From: DAOVXM01 sp963746255
GTDB taxonomy: Bacteria > Chloroflexota > Anaerolineae > Anaerolineales > UBA4823
Direction: 5' to 3'
Assembly: GCA_963746255.1 (NCBI GenBank)
Contig: CAVVAJ010000009.1
Coordinates: 496,001 to 560,000 of the forward strand
DNA length: 64,000 nucleotides
Shown one piece after another: positions 48,778 to 58,235 of this stretch; positions within the stretch are counted from its first letter, which is position 1; the number at the start of each line of letters is the position of its first letter. Made by a program: the position numbers and the translations under genes. Below the pieces are notes generated by a model. It was given only the letters and a program-made list of their open reading frames with translations. It did not search any database and was not told where the DNA came from.

Positions 48778-50907
48778 TTATTCCTGGGCGACCGACTTGG
48801 TTTTAAGGTTCTCTTTAAGGCTTTCATACCCAACCTCGTTTTCAGGCTTTGGATCGCGCTGTAGCACCAATAAAGTTATGTCGTCGAACTGAGCTGCACC
48901 GCTCACGAAATCCTGCACCGCATCTAAGATTGCGCTTTGTATCCCCTGAGCCCCCGACGCGAGCGCTTGTTGGGCTACTTCGATAACCTGTTTTTCCTTG
49001 AAAAATTTTCCTGATGGGTTTTGTGCATCCGGGATGCCATCTGTATACAGAATTAATGTGTCTCCAGATTCGATCTGAACCGTAGCTTGCGTCCAAGAAG
49101 CATCTTCGTCAATACCAAGTGGCATACCAGTTGCCATCAGGGCATTGACCTTGCCACTATCTTTATGGCTGAATAGGAATGGCGGGTTGTGACCAGCGTT
49201 GGTGTAGGTGAGCAGGCCGCTTTCAACATCCAATATCCCGTAAAATGCCGTTACAAACAGGTTTGCCCGTGCATCTTGCAGAATACGCTCGTTCGCTGAG
49301 AAGAATACTATATCCGGCTGGGCATCATACTCTAAGGCATAGGTGCGGATTAAAGTGCGGCTGAGAGCCATATAGAGTGCCGCACCAACACCTTTATCCG
49401 CCACATCAGCAATGATGATCCCGATTTTATTATCAGATAGCTGGATAAAGTCGAAGAAATCACCGGACGTCTCGCGTGCAGGCAGCAAAGTCACCGCCAG
49501 CTCCCAACCGTCTAAGCTGGGCATCACATTAGGCAGAAAACTCGCTTGGATCCGTCCAGCGAATTCCAATTCTTGTAAAGTGGCCTGATAATCGAGCGTA
49601 TCCTCATAAATCACGGCTTGGAAGACCACGGACGCAATATGATCGGTGAGTGAATGGACCGCGGGGAATAGGCTAGCCAAGGCTCGACGGTCCCAAGGTT
49701 GAGCTAAGCTGCGCAGTTCAATATAGACATATCCAATGGGTTGGGAATTCTCAACGTCCAGGATTGGCGCAATGACAACCGGGTCGTGGAGCTCATTCTC
49801 AACCTTCCAGGGCAGCTTTTTCTGGGACGCGAACGCATGAGCTTCTGGCTGCCTCCGCACCCATGTCCAGATAGCTTCACTATCGACAATCCATTCCTGC
49901 GGGTGTTTGTGCAGTATTTTGTCGGTGGACAGCCATACCAGGACCCGCCCGGAAGGGAACATTTCCGGCACATGCTTTTCCAATAAACCTGGCAAACTCG
50001 ATCCATCGAGCGGAGCGTTGATAATCTCACGCCCAAGCTGTTCTAACTGCTGCAGCTGAAGTGATTGTTGGCGGCTGGATTCTCCGGCCCAACTTAACTG
50101 ACGGGCAAGGACAGCAACAAGAAATAAACCAAAAAGCAGAAACAAGCTGATGAGCAGCCCATTCTGAACATAGAGACCTGCGACGAGAATCGCGAATGGG
50201 TTTGCCAGAATGGTCAGACCAAAAGCGCGCATGAAGAAGTTAATGATCGGCCGGAGGGATGCATCCGGGACTACCTGCCGCTGAACCCAAACTGCGAAGC
50301 CAATATAGCCAGACCAGATAAGCAGCATAACCACCATATTGATTGCTAAGGCTGCTAAGGCGATCGAAATCGTCTCCAATGATAGCCCGGCGATTGGGAC
50401 TTGACCGCCCAAGTAATCATAAAATTGGAAAGCGCCTAAATATGCTATTGTCCCTGCGGTTATCTCCAAGACGAAAGAGCGGTACTGGTTCCAACGCGCA
50501 CCTATAGATCCAGCCCGCCGTATATCGATGATAAAACGTGCCCAAACCTCGAGCATTGTTAGCCAAATAGCTGTCGGTCCGAGTAAGAATATCGACGTCC
50601 ATTGGACCATGCTGGCCAGAGAGCCTTCAGCGCTTCCATCGCGGTCGGCTCTAATAGAAATGATGAAAAAGTACTTTACCCGGCTGAAAATCAGCTGCAG
50701 CAGGCCGAATAGCAAGTATGCAGAGAGGTGTTGGTTGATGGAGGTCAGGTCCGTTGACAAGACCAGCCAGAGTAAACCGATCACCGCCAGTGGTGTAATC
50801 ACTAGAGCGATGATGACATCCCCAGCACCGGACAGCTGTCTTTGATAGCTGCGCGCCTCTAGATCTGGCCAGAATCTTTTTGCGATGGAGATCAGCGCCG
50901 CAGACAT
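48778..50907 (-). CDS. SpoIIE-type PP2C serine phosphatase with membrane and GAF-like sensor regions
   Basis: This 709-aa protein has about eight transmembrane helices in residues 30-280, a GAF-like middle domain (about 300-440) and a C-terminal SpoIIE phosphatase. The phosphatase has FAGRIQASFLPNVMPSLDGWEL, the metal-binding RETSGDFFDF, IADVADKGVGAALYMALSRT, TNAGHNPPFLF, ILYTDGIPDAQN and QFDDITLLVL. Such enzymes dephosphorylate anti-sigma-factor antagonists in partner-switching. No anti-sigma or antagonist gene is adjacent, so the target is unknown. Confidence 0.93.
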   Translation of the reverse strand: MSAALISIAKRFWPDLEARSYQRQLSGAGDVIIALVITPLAVIGLLWLVLSTDLTSINQHLSAYLLFGLLQLIFSRVKYFFIISIRADRDGSAEGSLASMVQWTSIFLLGPTAIWLTMLEVWARFIIDIRRAGSIGARWNQYRSFVLEITAGTIAYLGAFQFYDYLGGQVPIAGLSLETISIALAALAINMVVMLLIWSGYIGFAVWVQRQVVPDASLRPIINFFMRAFGLTILANPFAILVAGLYVQNGLLISLFLLFGLFLVAVLARQLSWAGESSRQQSLQLQQLEQLGREIINAPLDGSSLPGLLEKHVPEMFPSGRVLVWLSTDKILHKHPQEWIVDSEAIWTWVRRQPEAHAFASQKKLPWKVENELHDPVVIAPILDVENSQPIGYVYIELRSLAQPWDRRALASLFPAVHSLTDHIASVVFQAVIYEDTLDYQATLQELEFAGRIQASFLPNVMPSLDGWELAVTLLPARETSGDFFDFIQLSDNKIGIIIADVADKGVGAALYMALSRTLIRTYALEYDAQPDIVFFSANERILQDARANLFVTAFYGILDVESGLLTYTNAGHNPPFLFSHKDSGKVNALMATGMPLGIDEDASWTQATVQIESGDTLILYTDGIPDAQNPSGKFFKEKQVIEVAQQALASGAQGIQSAILDAVQDFVSGAAQFDDITLLVLQRDPKPENEVGYESLKENLKTKSVAQE

Positions 50908-51464
50908 GCCAATGATTATACCTGCTGCTGAATGTGTCCAACATCCGTACTGCAGTCTAGCTTGATACAGTTCTGATTGGTACTAAAGGGAAAAGTGTCT
51001 GTATAAAGCGCGATACGAATTGGCTAAAGAAAGTGATTGGCAGGGAGAAAGATTGTCTATGCGATTCGTATTGTCTGGAAATGTTGCCCACATGATTCCA
51101 TAACGTATTTGATCCATTTATCACACATGGATGTTGGTTATGCCAGACACGGAGATTAGGTAGGGTTTCGGCATCGCATGGTACGGGCGCACATATATCC
51201 CCTGCCATAAGGAAGTACAGTCAAAACCAACACTTCTGAATATCAAGATAGGTTCAAAGGCTGGGTTATTATGGAATGTTAAACGGGTTGATTTTTTCGT
51301 TGGTTGTGGTGTTGCAGAACATTGGTGAACGTTGTTATGCTAGAATCATCTAGGTTTACTTACAGCCAATTAGATAGCTCGCCGATTTTCATAGCGGCAT
51401 CCCAATCTGTACTCTTTGTACCAGATGCAAGCGAATCGATTTATATGATGCCAAGGAGATTAAT
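50908..51464. other. Intergenic region with a probable promoter for the oxidoreductase
   Basis: About 560 bp without a supported gene. An extended -10 (TGCTAGAAT, 51338-51346) lies about 120 bp before the next ATG with no matching -35. Small frames here are not protein-like. Confidence 0.4.
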
Positions 51465-52454
51465 ATGAGGAAAATCCGTTGGGGGGTTCTAAGTACTGCG
51501 CAGTTCGGTTTAAATACCTCGGTGCCAGCAATGCAGCTAGGCGAGTATTCGGTAGTCTCCGCACTGGCCTCGCGTGATCTGGCGAGTGCTCAGTCTGCTG
51601 CCAAACGGCTGGCTATCCCCAAGGCTTACGGTTCATATGAAGAGCTTTTGGCAGATCCTGAGATCGATGCAATCTACAATCCTTTACCAAACCACCTGCA
51701 TGTACCCTGGTCTATCAAGGCGCTTGAAGCAGGAAAAAATGTCCTTTGCGAGAAACCGATCGCCATGTCTGCGGCTGAAGCTCAAGAACTCCTAAATGTT
51801 TCGGGGCGTTACCCCCATTTGAAAGTCATGGAGGCATTCATGTACCGGCACCACCCCCAATGGCAGGCTGCATTACAGCTTGTCCGCGAGGGTCAAATTG
51901 GTGACCTGGAGAATGTCCACTCGTTTTTTTCTTATCGCAACACTGATCCAGACAATATCCGCAATCGAAAAGACATCGGCGGTGGCGCACTGATGGATAT
52001 CGGTTGCTACTGTATATCATTGTCAAGATTCTTGTTCGAAGCCGAACCTAAACGATTGGCTGCTCGGAAAGAATCTGATCCGACTTTCGAGACCGACCGG
52101 CTCACTTCAGGTGTGATGGAGTTTGATAGGGGGTCAGCAACGTTTACCTGTGCAACCCAACTGGCAGGCTATCAACGTGCGACAATCTATGCTACGCGCG
52201 GGTGGATCGAGATCGAGATCCCCTTCAATGCCCCGAATGATCGACCGTGCAGCATCTTGGTCAACCGCGATGGCAAAATTGAGCAGATCACTTTTGATAT
52301 CGTCAACCAATACACCCTGCAGGGGGATCTCTTCGCACGCGCGATATTGGAAAATAAACCGGTGTTTACACCACTTGAGGATGCTGTTGCCAATATGCGA
52401 GTAATTGATGCTATATTTAGGAGTGCCGAGCGTGGGGAATGGGTTTCGGTATAA
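51465..52454 (+). CDS. Gfo/Idh/MocA-family oxidoreductase
   Basis: This 329-aa NAD(P)-dependent sugar or cyclitol dehydrogenase has a Rossmann N-terminus (RKIRWGVLSTAQFGLNTSVPAM), the family catalytic segment EKPIAMSAAEAQEL (Lys of CEKP), MEAFMYRHHPQW and a C-terminal domain with RNRKDIGGGALMDIGCY. It is close to the dimeric dihydrodiol/glucose-fructose oxidoreductase branch. The substrate is not predictable. AAGGAG lies 8 bp before the ATG. It stands as a single gene, ended by a strong terminator. Confidence 0.92.
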   Translation: MRKIRWGVLSTAQFGLNTSVPAMQLGEYSVVSALASRDLASAQSAAKRLAIPKAYGSYEELLADPEIDAIYNPLPNHLHVPWSIKALEAGKNVLCEKPIAMSAAEAQELLNVSGRYPHLKVMEAFMYRHHPQWQAALQLVREGQIGDLENVHSFFSYRNTDPDNIRNRKDIGGGALMDIGCYCISLSRFLFEAEPKRLAARKESDPTFETDRLTSGVMEFDRGSATFTCATQLAGYQRATIYATRGWIEIEIPFNAPNDRPCSILVNRDGKIEQITFDIVNQYTLQGDLFARAILENKPVFTPLEDAVANMRVIDAIFRSAERGEWVSV

Positions 52455-52474
52455 GGCAATACAGACCATTTAAC

Positions 52475-52510
52475 AAAGACAGGGTTGGTAGAACACCAAC
52501 CCTGTCTTTA
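52475..52510. terminator. Bidirectional intrinsic terminator
   Basis: A perfect 15-bp stem (AAAGACAGGGTTGGT, 52475-52489, with its complement 52495-52509) and a 5-nt loop. It serves the converging genes at 51465 and 52516. Confidence 0.9.
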
Positions 52511-52515
52511 TGCAG

Positions 52516-52890
52516 TTATGATAAATATTCAACTGGTTCTTGGAAGAGCGGTGTGGTCTCATCATTCAGCAAAATGATTAGGGCGTAAATACCTAGTGCG
52601 GTCCCAAGGGGGAAGTTGAGCAAGTTGAGCACCGACAGGATAATCCCTAAGATGCGCGCCCATTCTTTGAATTTAAGCAAACCGATGCCAACGATCAATC
52701 CGGGGACTGCTAGCAGCAGAAGTAAGCCGCCACAGACTAGGGAGACAATTCCGGTGACAGCCATGGCGGTCTGATCTTGGGAGATCAAGCCACCACCAAA
52801 AATCAGAGATGACAGACAAGCTGCAGCGAGTAAGTCTAGCGCGCTCATGATAATGTATAACCAACCGATCACCTTGACGTGAGTATTCAT
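52516..52890 (-). CDS. Hypothetical four-helix membrane protein
   Basis: This 124-aa protein has a first hydrophobic helix (VIGWLYIIMSALDLLAAACLSSLIF), a second with a glycine-rich core (VTGIVSLVCGGLLLLLAVPGLIVGIGLL), and two more after KFKEWARILG. The KxxxWAR-ILG loop and C-terminal short acidic tail resemble small bacterial membrane proteins without assigned function. GGAGA 7 bp upstream fixes the start at 52890, 72 bp inside the open frame. Confidence 0.8.
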   Translation of the reverse strand: MNTHVKVIGWLYIIMSALDLLAAACLSSLIFGGGLISQDQTAMAVTGIVSLVCGGLLLLLAVPGLIVGIGLLKFKEWARILGIILSVLNLLNFPLGTALGIYALIILLNDETTPLFQEPVEYLS

Positions 52891-53014
52891 TGCATTCTCC
52901 TTAATTATTGTTATATGTAACTTACAGTTCCAATCGGTTTTGCCAGATAGTCTCAAAATCAATTGAGCTTCCGATTCACTATAGTATACGTCAGATGTAT
53001 CAAAAAGTTGCAGG

Positions 53015-54607
53015 ATGCAGCGAGAAAATGCTTCCCTTGTGAAATGCAGCGATTTGGGTTATACCATGGCTATGTTAAACAGTAATGGATCAGGGGCGCG
53101 TCTAGTGCGTTTTACCGCTGCATTATTAATATGGGGGATTTTATTCACACTAGCGTACTCACAATCTCCGTTATTTACATCCAATCAGAACCAGTACTTT
53201 CTCCACGGGTTGGCTCAAGCAGGGGTTGGCCAGCTTTCCGCCGACTGGTTGGCAAATACACTCGATCCTACACCGGTCTTCTCGGTGTTTGTTACCTGGA
53301 TCTACTCGGCACTACCCTACACGCCTATCTTCTACTTAATTTACGGGCTGTTATTGGTAGTATATTTATTCAGCATACAGGGGATTATCGCCATTACCTA
53401 CCGTTGGTCAGACAAGGATGTTCGCCGGTTAATCTTTACAGCAGCTTTGCTGGTCATCCATTCAGCTGCCTGGCGTTTTGGAATCTCACGGATATTGAGC
53501 CCGGAGTGGTCGTATGTACTGGAGGACGGGTTCGCAGGTCAACGTATGCTCGGTACTGTACTGCAGCCCAGCGCTTTCGGAGTATTCCTACTGCTTTCGA
53601 TATACCTGTATTTGCGCGAAAGAGCGTACCTGGCTGTACTTGCTGTTGTTATCGCCGCAACTGTTCACCCGACATACTTGCTTGGCGCGGGTGTGCTCAC
53701 CGGCTGTTATATGCTGGATAGCTACCTCCGTGAACGCCGGCTGATACATTCATTATCTTTAGGTTTGCTTGGACTGCTGTGCATATCACCAGTTCTATTC
53801 AATTCGCTGAATGTCTTCCTAGCAGGAGAAGGAAGTGCAGCCATCCAGGCCCGCCAAATATTGGTGTACTTCCGCATCCCCCATCATGCCGTCGTCTCAG
53901 AATGGATAAATCTTGTCGCGCTGATGAAGATTCTACTGATCCTAATCGCGTTATTTGTCGCACGACGCACCCGACTCTTCTCAATTTTAGCCGTTTCCAG
54001 TCTTGTTTTACTGGCTTTGACTATCACACAGGTGGTAACTGGCAGCACTGTGCTCGCGTTGCTCTTCCCCTGGCGCTTGTCCATATATATCTTACCCCTA
54101 TCAACCGCTGTACTTTTGGGCTGGTTAACGGAGAGGTTGATCGCAGCTCGTTTCTTTCAAGATGAAAGCAGGCTGAAAATTCTTGTGGTCGTTAGTTATG
54201 CGCTTAGTGCGACTGTAGTTGTTATCGGGGTCATCCGCTTTACACTGGACTTGGGACGGAAATCCAGCATTCCAGAACACGCTATGCAGGCATATGTCGC
54301 TCAAAATCTTCACCCTGAGCAGACATTCCTGATACCGATCAAGATGCAGGACTTCCGTTTGGCGACTGGAGCTCCAGTATATGTGGATTTCAAATCCATC
54401 CCCTACCAGGCCGATGAGGTAATTGAGTGGTACCGCCGTATCCGGCTGGCGGATAGCTTCTACCAATCCACAGATTGTTCTGTCCTGGAAACCATCCTTA
54501 AGGAACAACTAGTGAGCCATGTTGTCTCCAGCAACTCACTGGTATGCTCATCTCTGGATATGATCTACCACGATGATAGCTACTCGGTGTACCGCGTGGA
54601 TCGCTGA
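53015..54607 (+). CDS. Polytopic membrane protein of unknown function
   Basis: This protein of up to 530 aa has roughly 11 transmembrane segments and a C-terminal soluble part (SIPEHAMQAYVAQNLHPEQTFLIPIKMQDFRLATGAPVYVDFKS) like the extracytoplasmic end of glycosyltransferase- or oligosaccharyltransferase-like membrane proteins. YFLHGLAQAGVGQLSADWLANTLDPTPVFS is a family-like N-terminal loop I associate with a DUF6798-type group. The start is uncertain: 53015 or the ATG at 53066, which gives MAMLNSNGSG. Neither has a strong ribosome-binding site. Confidence 0.75.
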   Translation: MQRENASLVKCSDLGYTMAMLNSNGSGARLVRFTAALLIWGILFTLAYSQSPLFTSNQNQYFLHGLAQAGVGQLSADWLANTLDPTPVFSVFVTWIYSALPYTPIFYLIYGLLLVVYLFSIQGIIAITYRWSDKDVRRLIFTAALLVIHSAAWRFGISRILSPEWSYVLEDGFAGQRMLGTVLQPSAFGVFLLLSIYLYLRERAYLAVLAVVIAATVHPTYLLGAGVLTGCYMLDSYLRERRLIHSLSLGLLGLLCISPVLFNSLNVFLAGEGSAAIQARQILVYFRIPHHAVVSEWINLVALMKILLILIALFVARRTRLFSILAVSSLVLLALTITQVVTGSTVLALLFPWRLSIYILPLSTAVLLGWLTERLIAARFFQDESRLKILVVVSYALSATVVVIGVIRFTLDLGRKSSIPEHAMQAYVAQNLHPEQTFLIPIKMQDFRLATGAPVYVDFKSIPYQADEVIEWYRRIRLADSFYQSTDCSVLETILKEQLVSHVVSSNSLVCSSLDMIYHDDSYSVYRVDR

Positions 54608-54796
54608 TTAGGTCAGTTCTTGGGGGTGAATTAATGCAACTAAAAAAATATTAGTATATTTTCGATATGGTTCTTAACCAAGCATAGATTTGGTATCTGG
54701 CAGCGATCTCCTGATTGACAATAAGCGCGTTTCTTATGACCGGTTACAACCTTCTGCAAAGTTTTGCGTATAACTTTATAGAAAGGAGCAATAATT

Positions 54797-55015
54797 ATGA
54801 CTGCAGGTTATCGAAGACTTTATCGATCTCGCCGGGACCGAAAGCTGGCTGGCGTCTGTGCAGGTTTGGGTGTCTATTTGGGGATCGATCAGACACTCGT
54901 TCGTATAGCTTTTGTGGTGGGAGCTTTATTATGGTGGATTGCCCCGATCGTATTCCTCTACCTCATCCTGTTGGTCTTCGTTCCGCTCGAGCCCCTTTCT
55001 GCACCGCATGCGTAG
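54797..55015 (+). CDS. PspC-domain protein
   Basis: This 72-aa protein is a single PspC domain: RRLYRSRRDRKLAGVCAGLGVYLGIDQTLVRIAFVV then a hydrophobic helix ending in LYLILLVFVPLEP. PspC proteins take part in membrane-stress (phage-shock) responses or act as toxins in other lineages. GAAAGGAG is well placed before the ATG, and a strong terminator follows. No pspA-like gene is nearby. Confidence 0.92.
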   Translation: MTAGYRRLYRSRRDRKLAGVCAGLGVYLGIDQTLVRIAFVVGALLWWIAPIVFLYLILLVFVPLEPLSAPHA

Positions 55016-55067
55016 TTAGGATCACCCACCACCTGCATCGCTAGTGGTGTGTGTATTCTCCTCATCT

Positions 55068-55106
55068 GCCGCCGGAAACATTCAAGTTTCCGGCGGCAAC
55101 TTTTTT
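55068..55106 (+). terminator. Intrinsic terminator after the PspC gene
   Basis: A perfect 12-bp stem GCCGCCGGAAAC/GTTTCCGGCGGC with a 6-nt loop, followed 3 bp later by six T. Confidence 0.92.
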
Positions 55107-55237
55107 ATCCGAGGTTTTTCACCGCTCGATTCTCAAGCTTCAGCTTGTCTTCAGTCTGATAAAATAGGATCTTGAGCATTTCATAAGGTAACCCAATATT
55201 TCTAATTCTTAGATCGAAGAAGAGGGTTATATCCTCT

Positions 55238-56548
55238 GTGACTGATAATTTGGAAACGAACTTCCAGGGACAAGCGGGGTATTACGAGCTCGTCAAGAGT
55301 AACCGGAACTACCGCTCACTGTGGTTTGGGGAGATTGTGAGTCTGTTCGGTGACTGGTTCAATTTAATTGCATCGGCAGCTTTAATCTCCAGTTTGACAG
55401 GTTCGGGTATGGCGGTTGGGGGTTTATTTGTCGTCCGTATGTTAGCTCCATTTTTGGTTAGCCCGATCGCAGGAGTAGTAGCAGATCGCTTCGATCAAAG
55501 ACGGGTTTTGATATTTGCAGACATATCGCGTGCGGTGATCGTACTGGGTTTCCTTTTGGTCCGCAGCGCTGAGCAGGTTTGGTTGTTATATGTCCTTACA
55601 TTCGTCCAGCTTGGGATCAGTGGGTTTTTCTACCCCACCCGCAATTCGCTTTTGCCGGAAATTGTCTCTCGGCGTGAACTCGGCTCTGCTAACGCTTTAA
55701 GTGCTGCCACCTGGTCTGTCATGCTAGCCCTTGGTGCGGCTGTTGGTGGAATTGTCGCTGGCAGCTGGGGGATTTATCCGGCATTTGTGATTGATTCGCT
55801 TACATTTCTAATATCGGCATTATTTATCTACCAGATCACCTATCGTCATGCGTCTCAGAGTAATCGTAAGGAACGCAGCATACGTACGATCAATCAGGAT
55901 TATATTGAAGGCCTGCGCTATTCTTTCTCCCATCATGACATCCTGGCCATTAGTCTGCAGAAAGGAGCTTGGGCATTGTTCTTAGGTGGTGCCTTCCAGG
56001 TCGTCCAGGTCGTGATTGCGGAGAAGATATTCGTTATCGGGGAGGGGGGCAGCACGAGCTTGGGATTAATATATGCAATCTCTGGGATCGGTACCGGTCT
56101 TGGACCAATATTTGCACGCTACTACTCAGGAGACCGTGATGTACTGCTCAGGAATTTTATGTCCGTGGCTTACGCGATCGGTATTATAGGCACAATCATA
56201 ATCGCTCCCTTAGCCACGTTCCCATTGATCATGCTTGGATCACTCCTGCGCTCTTTTGGCGGTGGGATCAATTGGGTCTTCTCAACCCAACTCTTACTGC
56301 AGTTGACGCCAAATAGGGTACGTGGGCGCGTGTTCTCAACTGAGTTTGCAGTTTTCACACTGGCAAACGCCATGGGAGCAGCGCTCGGTGGATGGGCGTT
56401 GGACAATACCGAACTTACCTTATCCGGCATGCTGTGGGCCATGGCTGCGTTGACATTGATTCCCGCAATTGGCTGGATGGCCTGGATGAAGTTTGGTGAA
56501 CGGCAGACCCCACCTAGTTCCCAGCCTGCCGAGAGTATTGCGCCCTGA
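55238..56548 (+). CDS. MFS transporter (enterobactin/macrolide exporter type)
   Basis: This 436-aa protein has twelve predicted helices and the MFS-3 pattern: NRNYRSLWFGEIVSLFGDWFNLIASAALI, GVVADRFDQRRVLIFADISRAV (motif A), PTRNSLLPEIVSRRELGSANAL and a second-half SLLRSFGGGINWVFSTQLLLQL. Members export siderophores, macrolides or lysophospholipids. The start is GTG at 55238 with AGAAGAGGG upstream. The next gene begins 50 bp after its stop, so an operon with the L,D-transpeptidase is possible. Confidence 0.9.
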   Translation: MTDNLETNFQGQAGYYELVKSNRNYRSLWFGEIVSLFGDWFNLIASAALISSLTGSGMAVGGLFVVRMLAPFLVSPIAGVVADRFDQRRVLIFADISRAVIVLGFLLVRSAEQVWLLYVLTFVQLGISGFFYPTRNSLLPEIVSRRELGSANALSAATWSVMLALGAAVGGIVAGSWGIYPAFVIDSLTFLISALFIYQITYRHASQSNRKERSIRTINQDYIEGLRYSFSHHDILAISLQKGAWALFLGGAFQVVQVVIAEKIFVIGEGGSTSLGLIYAISGIGTGLGPIFARYYSGDRDVLLRNFMSVAYAIGIIGTIIIAPLATFPLIMLGSLLRSFGGGINWVFSTQLLLQLTPNRVRGRVFSTEFAVFTLANAMGAALGGWALDNTELTLSGMLWAMAALTLIPAIGWMAWMKFGERQTPPSSQPAESIAP

Positions 56549-56598
56549 ATAAATTATTAAGACACATACTGGAACCATCTAACAAATCTCGGCGTCTT

Positions 56599-58197
56599 AT
56601 GTCTATGGCTGACCCACAGTACTCCCCTCGTTATCAATTAAGGGATAAAGGCCCTACTGAGTATAAAGCGGGATTCTTGAAGAGACTGCAGCGGTTGATA
56701 ACACCATTCTTTACTTTTTCGCTGGCTGCGATGGCTGCTATCGTCGTGACTGTGGTCGTAGCCGGGCTCATGCTCTTCGGTTGGTATTCTTTTTTTCAGA
56801 CAGGCAGCCTGATCTTACCGGGCGTTTGGGCGGGTGAAACTGATTTGGGCGGGTTGACACTCGAGGAAGCTGCAGTACTGCTGCATTCCCAATGGAACAT
56901 GCAGCATAAAATCAGCGTAGATAATGGGCTGCAGAGCTGGTCTGTTCAGCCTGCCGAAATTGGATTATCCCTTGACGCTGTTCAGACCGCGCGCAGTGCA
57001 TATGAATATGGACATGGGCAATCTACATTCGCCGAGATGGCAATGCTATTGGCATCATTTTTTAACGGATACCCGGTGGAACCAACTGTTGATCTCAATA
57101 TCGACAGCACCCGTCTGTGGCTGGAAAATCTGAATGAGACGATCCGGCAGGAGCCAGTCGATGCAAGATTGATATGGGATGGGCAGAATTTTGTACCGGT
57201 TCCAGCTGCACTTGGCTATCAGCTAGATGTCGAAAGAGCGATTGTGAATATCGAATCAGATCCTGCTGCAGTCTTCCTTGGCGGCTATTATTATCTGCCG
57301 ATGATCCCTTTGATCCCGGCAATAAATGACCTCTCAGAGACTGTGTCCGCAGCTGAACATTTAATTTCTACCCCAGCGACGTTCCCGGTATACGATGCTT
57401 TGTCTGACCAATATACACATTTTACTATCCCGCGTGAGGAATTAGCTTCTTGGGTCTTAATCTCGCAAAACGAAGATGGAGCAGTTGTCAGTTTCGATGA
57501 GCAGCGTATTTCGACTTATTTGGCAAGCGAGGCTGGTCAATTGGAAGGTGGCCGTTTTATTGACGGGGATAAATACAGCACAGCTATCGTGCAGGCGCTT
57601 GAGGACCAAACCTCCATTACGATTACTGCCAGCCACCCAGCAACTGTATACCATGTGAACAAGGGTGATACCCTGCTGAAAATCGCCTGGCAAGTTGGTA
57701 TGCCTTTCTGGAAATTAATCCAAGCCAATCCCGGTATGGATATGGATGCTCTATATGCCGGACAGGAATTAATTGTTCCATCAAAGGACGAAATGCTGCC
57801 GCTGCCCGTTGTACCGCACAAACGCATTAAGCTGAGTATCAGCAAACAACGATTGTGGGTCTACGAAAATGGAGAGCTGCTTGCCAAGCACGTTATCAGC
57901 ACCGGTATCGACCGTTCCCCAACCCAACCTGGCATCTTTCAGGTGCAGACGCATGAGAAATCCGCCTATGCATCAGTTTGGGATTTAACCATGCCCCATT
58001 TCCTTGGCATCTATGAATCCTGGCCGGGATTTATGAACGGCATCCACGGGTTACCAACTCTATCCAATGGCCAACGGTTATGGGGAAGCATTCTGGGCCG
58101 CCCGGCTTCCTATGGCTGCATAATTCTCGACCTCAAACCTGCCAAAGATTTATATAATTGGGCTGAAGATGGGGTGGTGGTTGAGATTGTCCAGTAA
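56599..58197 (+). CDS. L,D-transpeptidase with LysM and PG-binding domains
   Basis: This 532-aa protein has a cytoplasmic N-terminus, one transmembrane helix (about residues 37-60) and a YoaR/VanW-type peptidoglycan-binding domain (about 75-195, with a degenerate second copy to 320). A LysM domain (YHVNKGDTLLKIAWQVGMPFWKLIQANPGM) is followed by a C-terminal YkuD domain whose catalytic HGLP and SYGCIILD (nucleophile Cys) are intact. It should make 3-3 cross-links or attach proteins to the cell wall from outside the membrane. Confidence 0.94.
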   Translation: MSMADPQYSPRYQLRDKGPTEYKAGFLKRLQRLITPFFTFSLAAMAAIVVTVVVAGLMLFGWYSFFQTGSLILPGVWAGETDLGGLTLEEAAVLLHSQWNMQHKISVDNGLQSWSVQPAEIGLSLDAVQTARSAYEYGHGQSTFAEMAMLLASFFNGYPVEPTVDLNIDSTRLWLENLNETIRQEPVDARLIWDGQNFVPVPAALGYQLDVERAIVNIESDPAAVFLGGYYYLPMIPLIPAINDLSETVSAAEHLISTPATFPVYDALSDQYTHFTIPREELASWVLISQNEDGAVVSFDEQRISTYLASEAGQLEGGRFIDGDKYSTAIVQALEDQTSITITASHPATVYHVNKGDTLLKIAWQVGMPFWKLIQANPGMDMDALYAGQELIVPSKDEMLPLPVVPHKRIKLSISKQRLWVYENGELLAKHVISTGIDRSPTQPGIFQVQTHEKSAYASVWDLTMPHFLGIYESWPGFMNGIHGLPTLSNGQRLWGSILGRPASYGCIILDLKPAKDLYNWAEDGVVVEIVQ

Positions 58198-58235
58198 TAG
58201 GGAGTACAAAGGTTGTCAGCGATCAGCGTGCTACT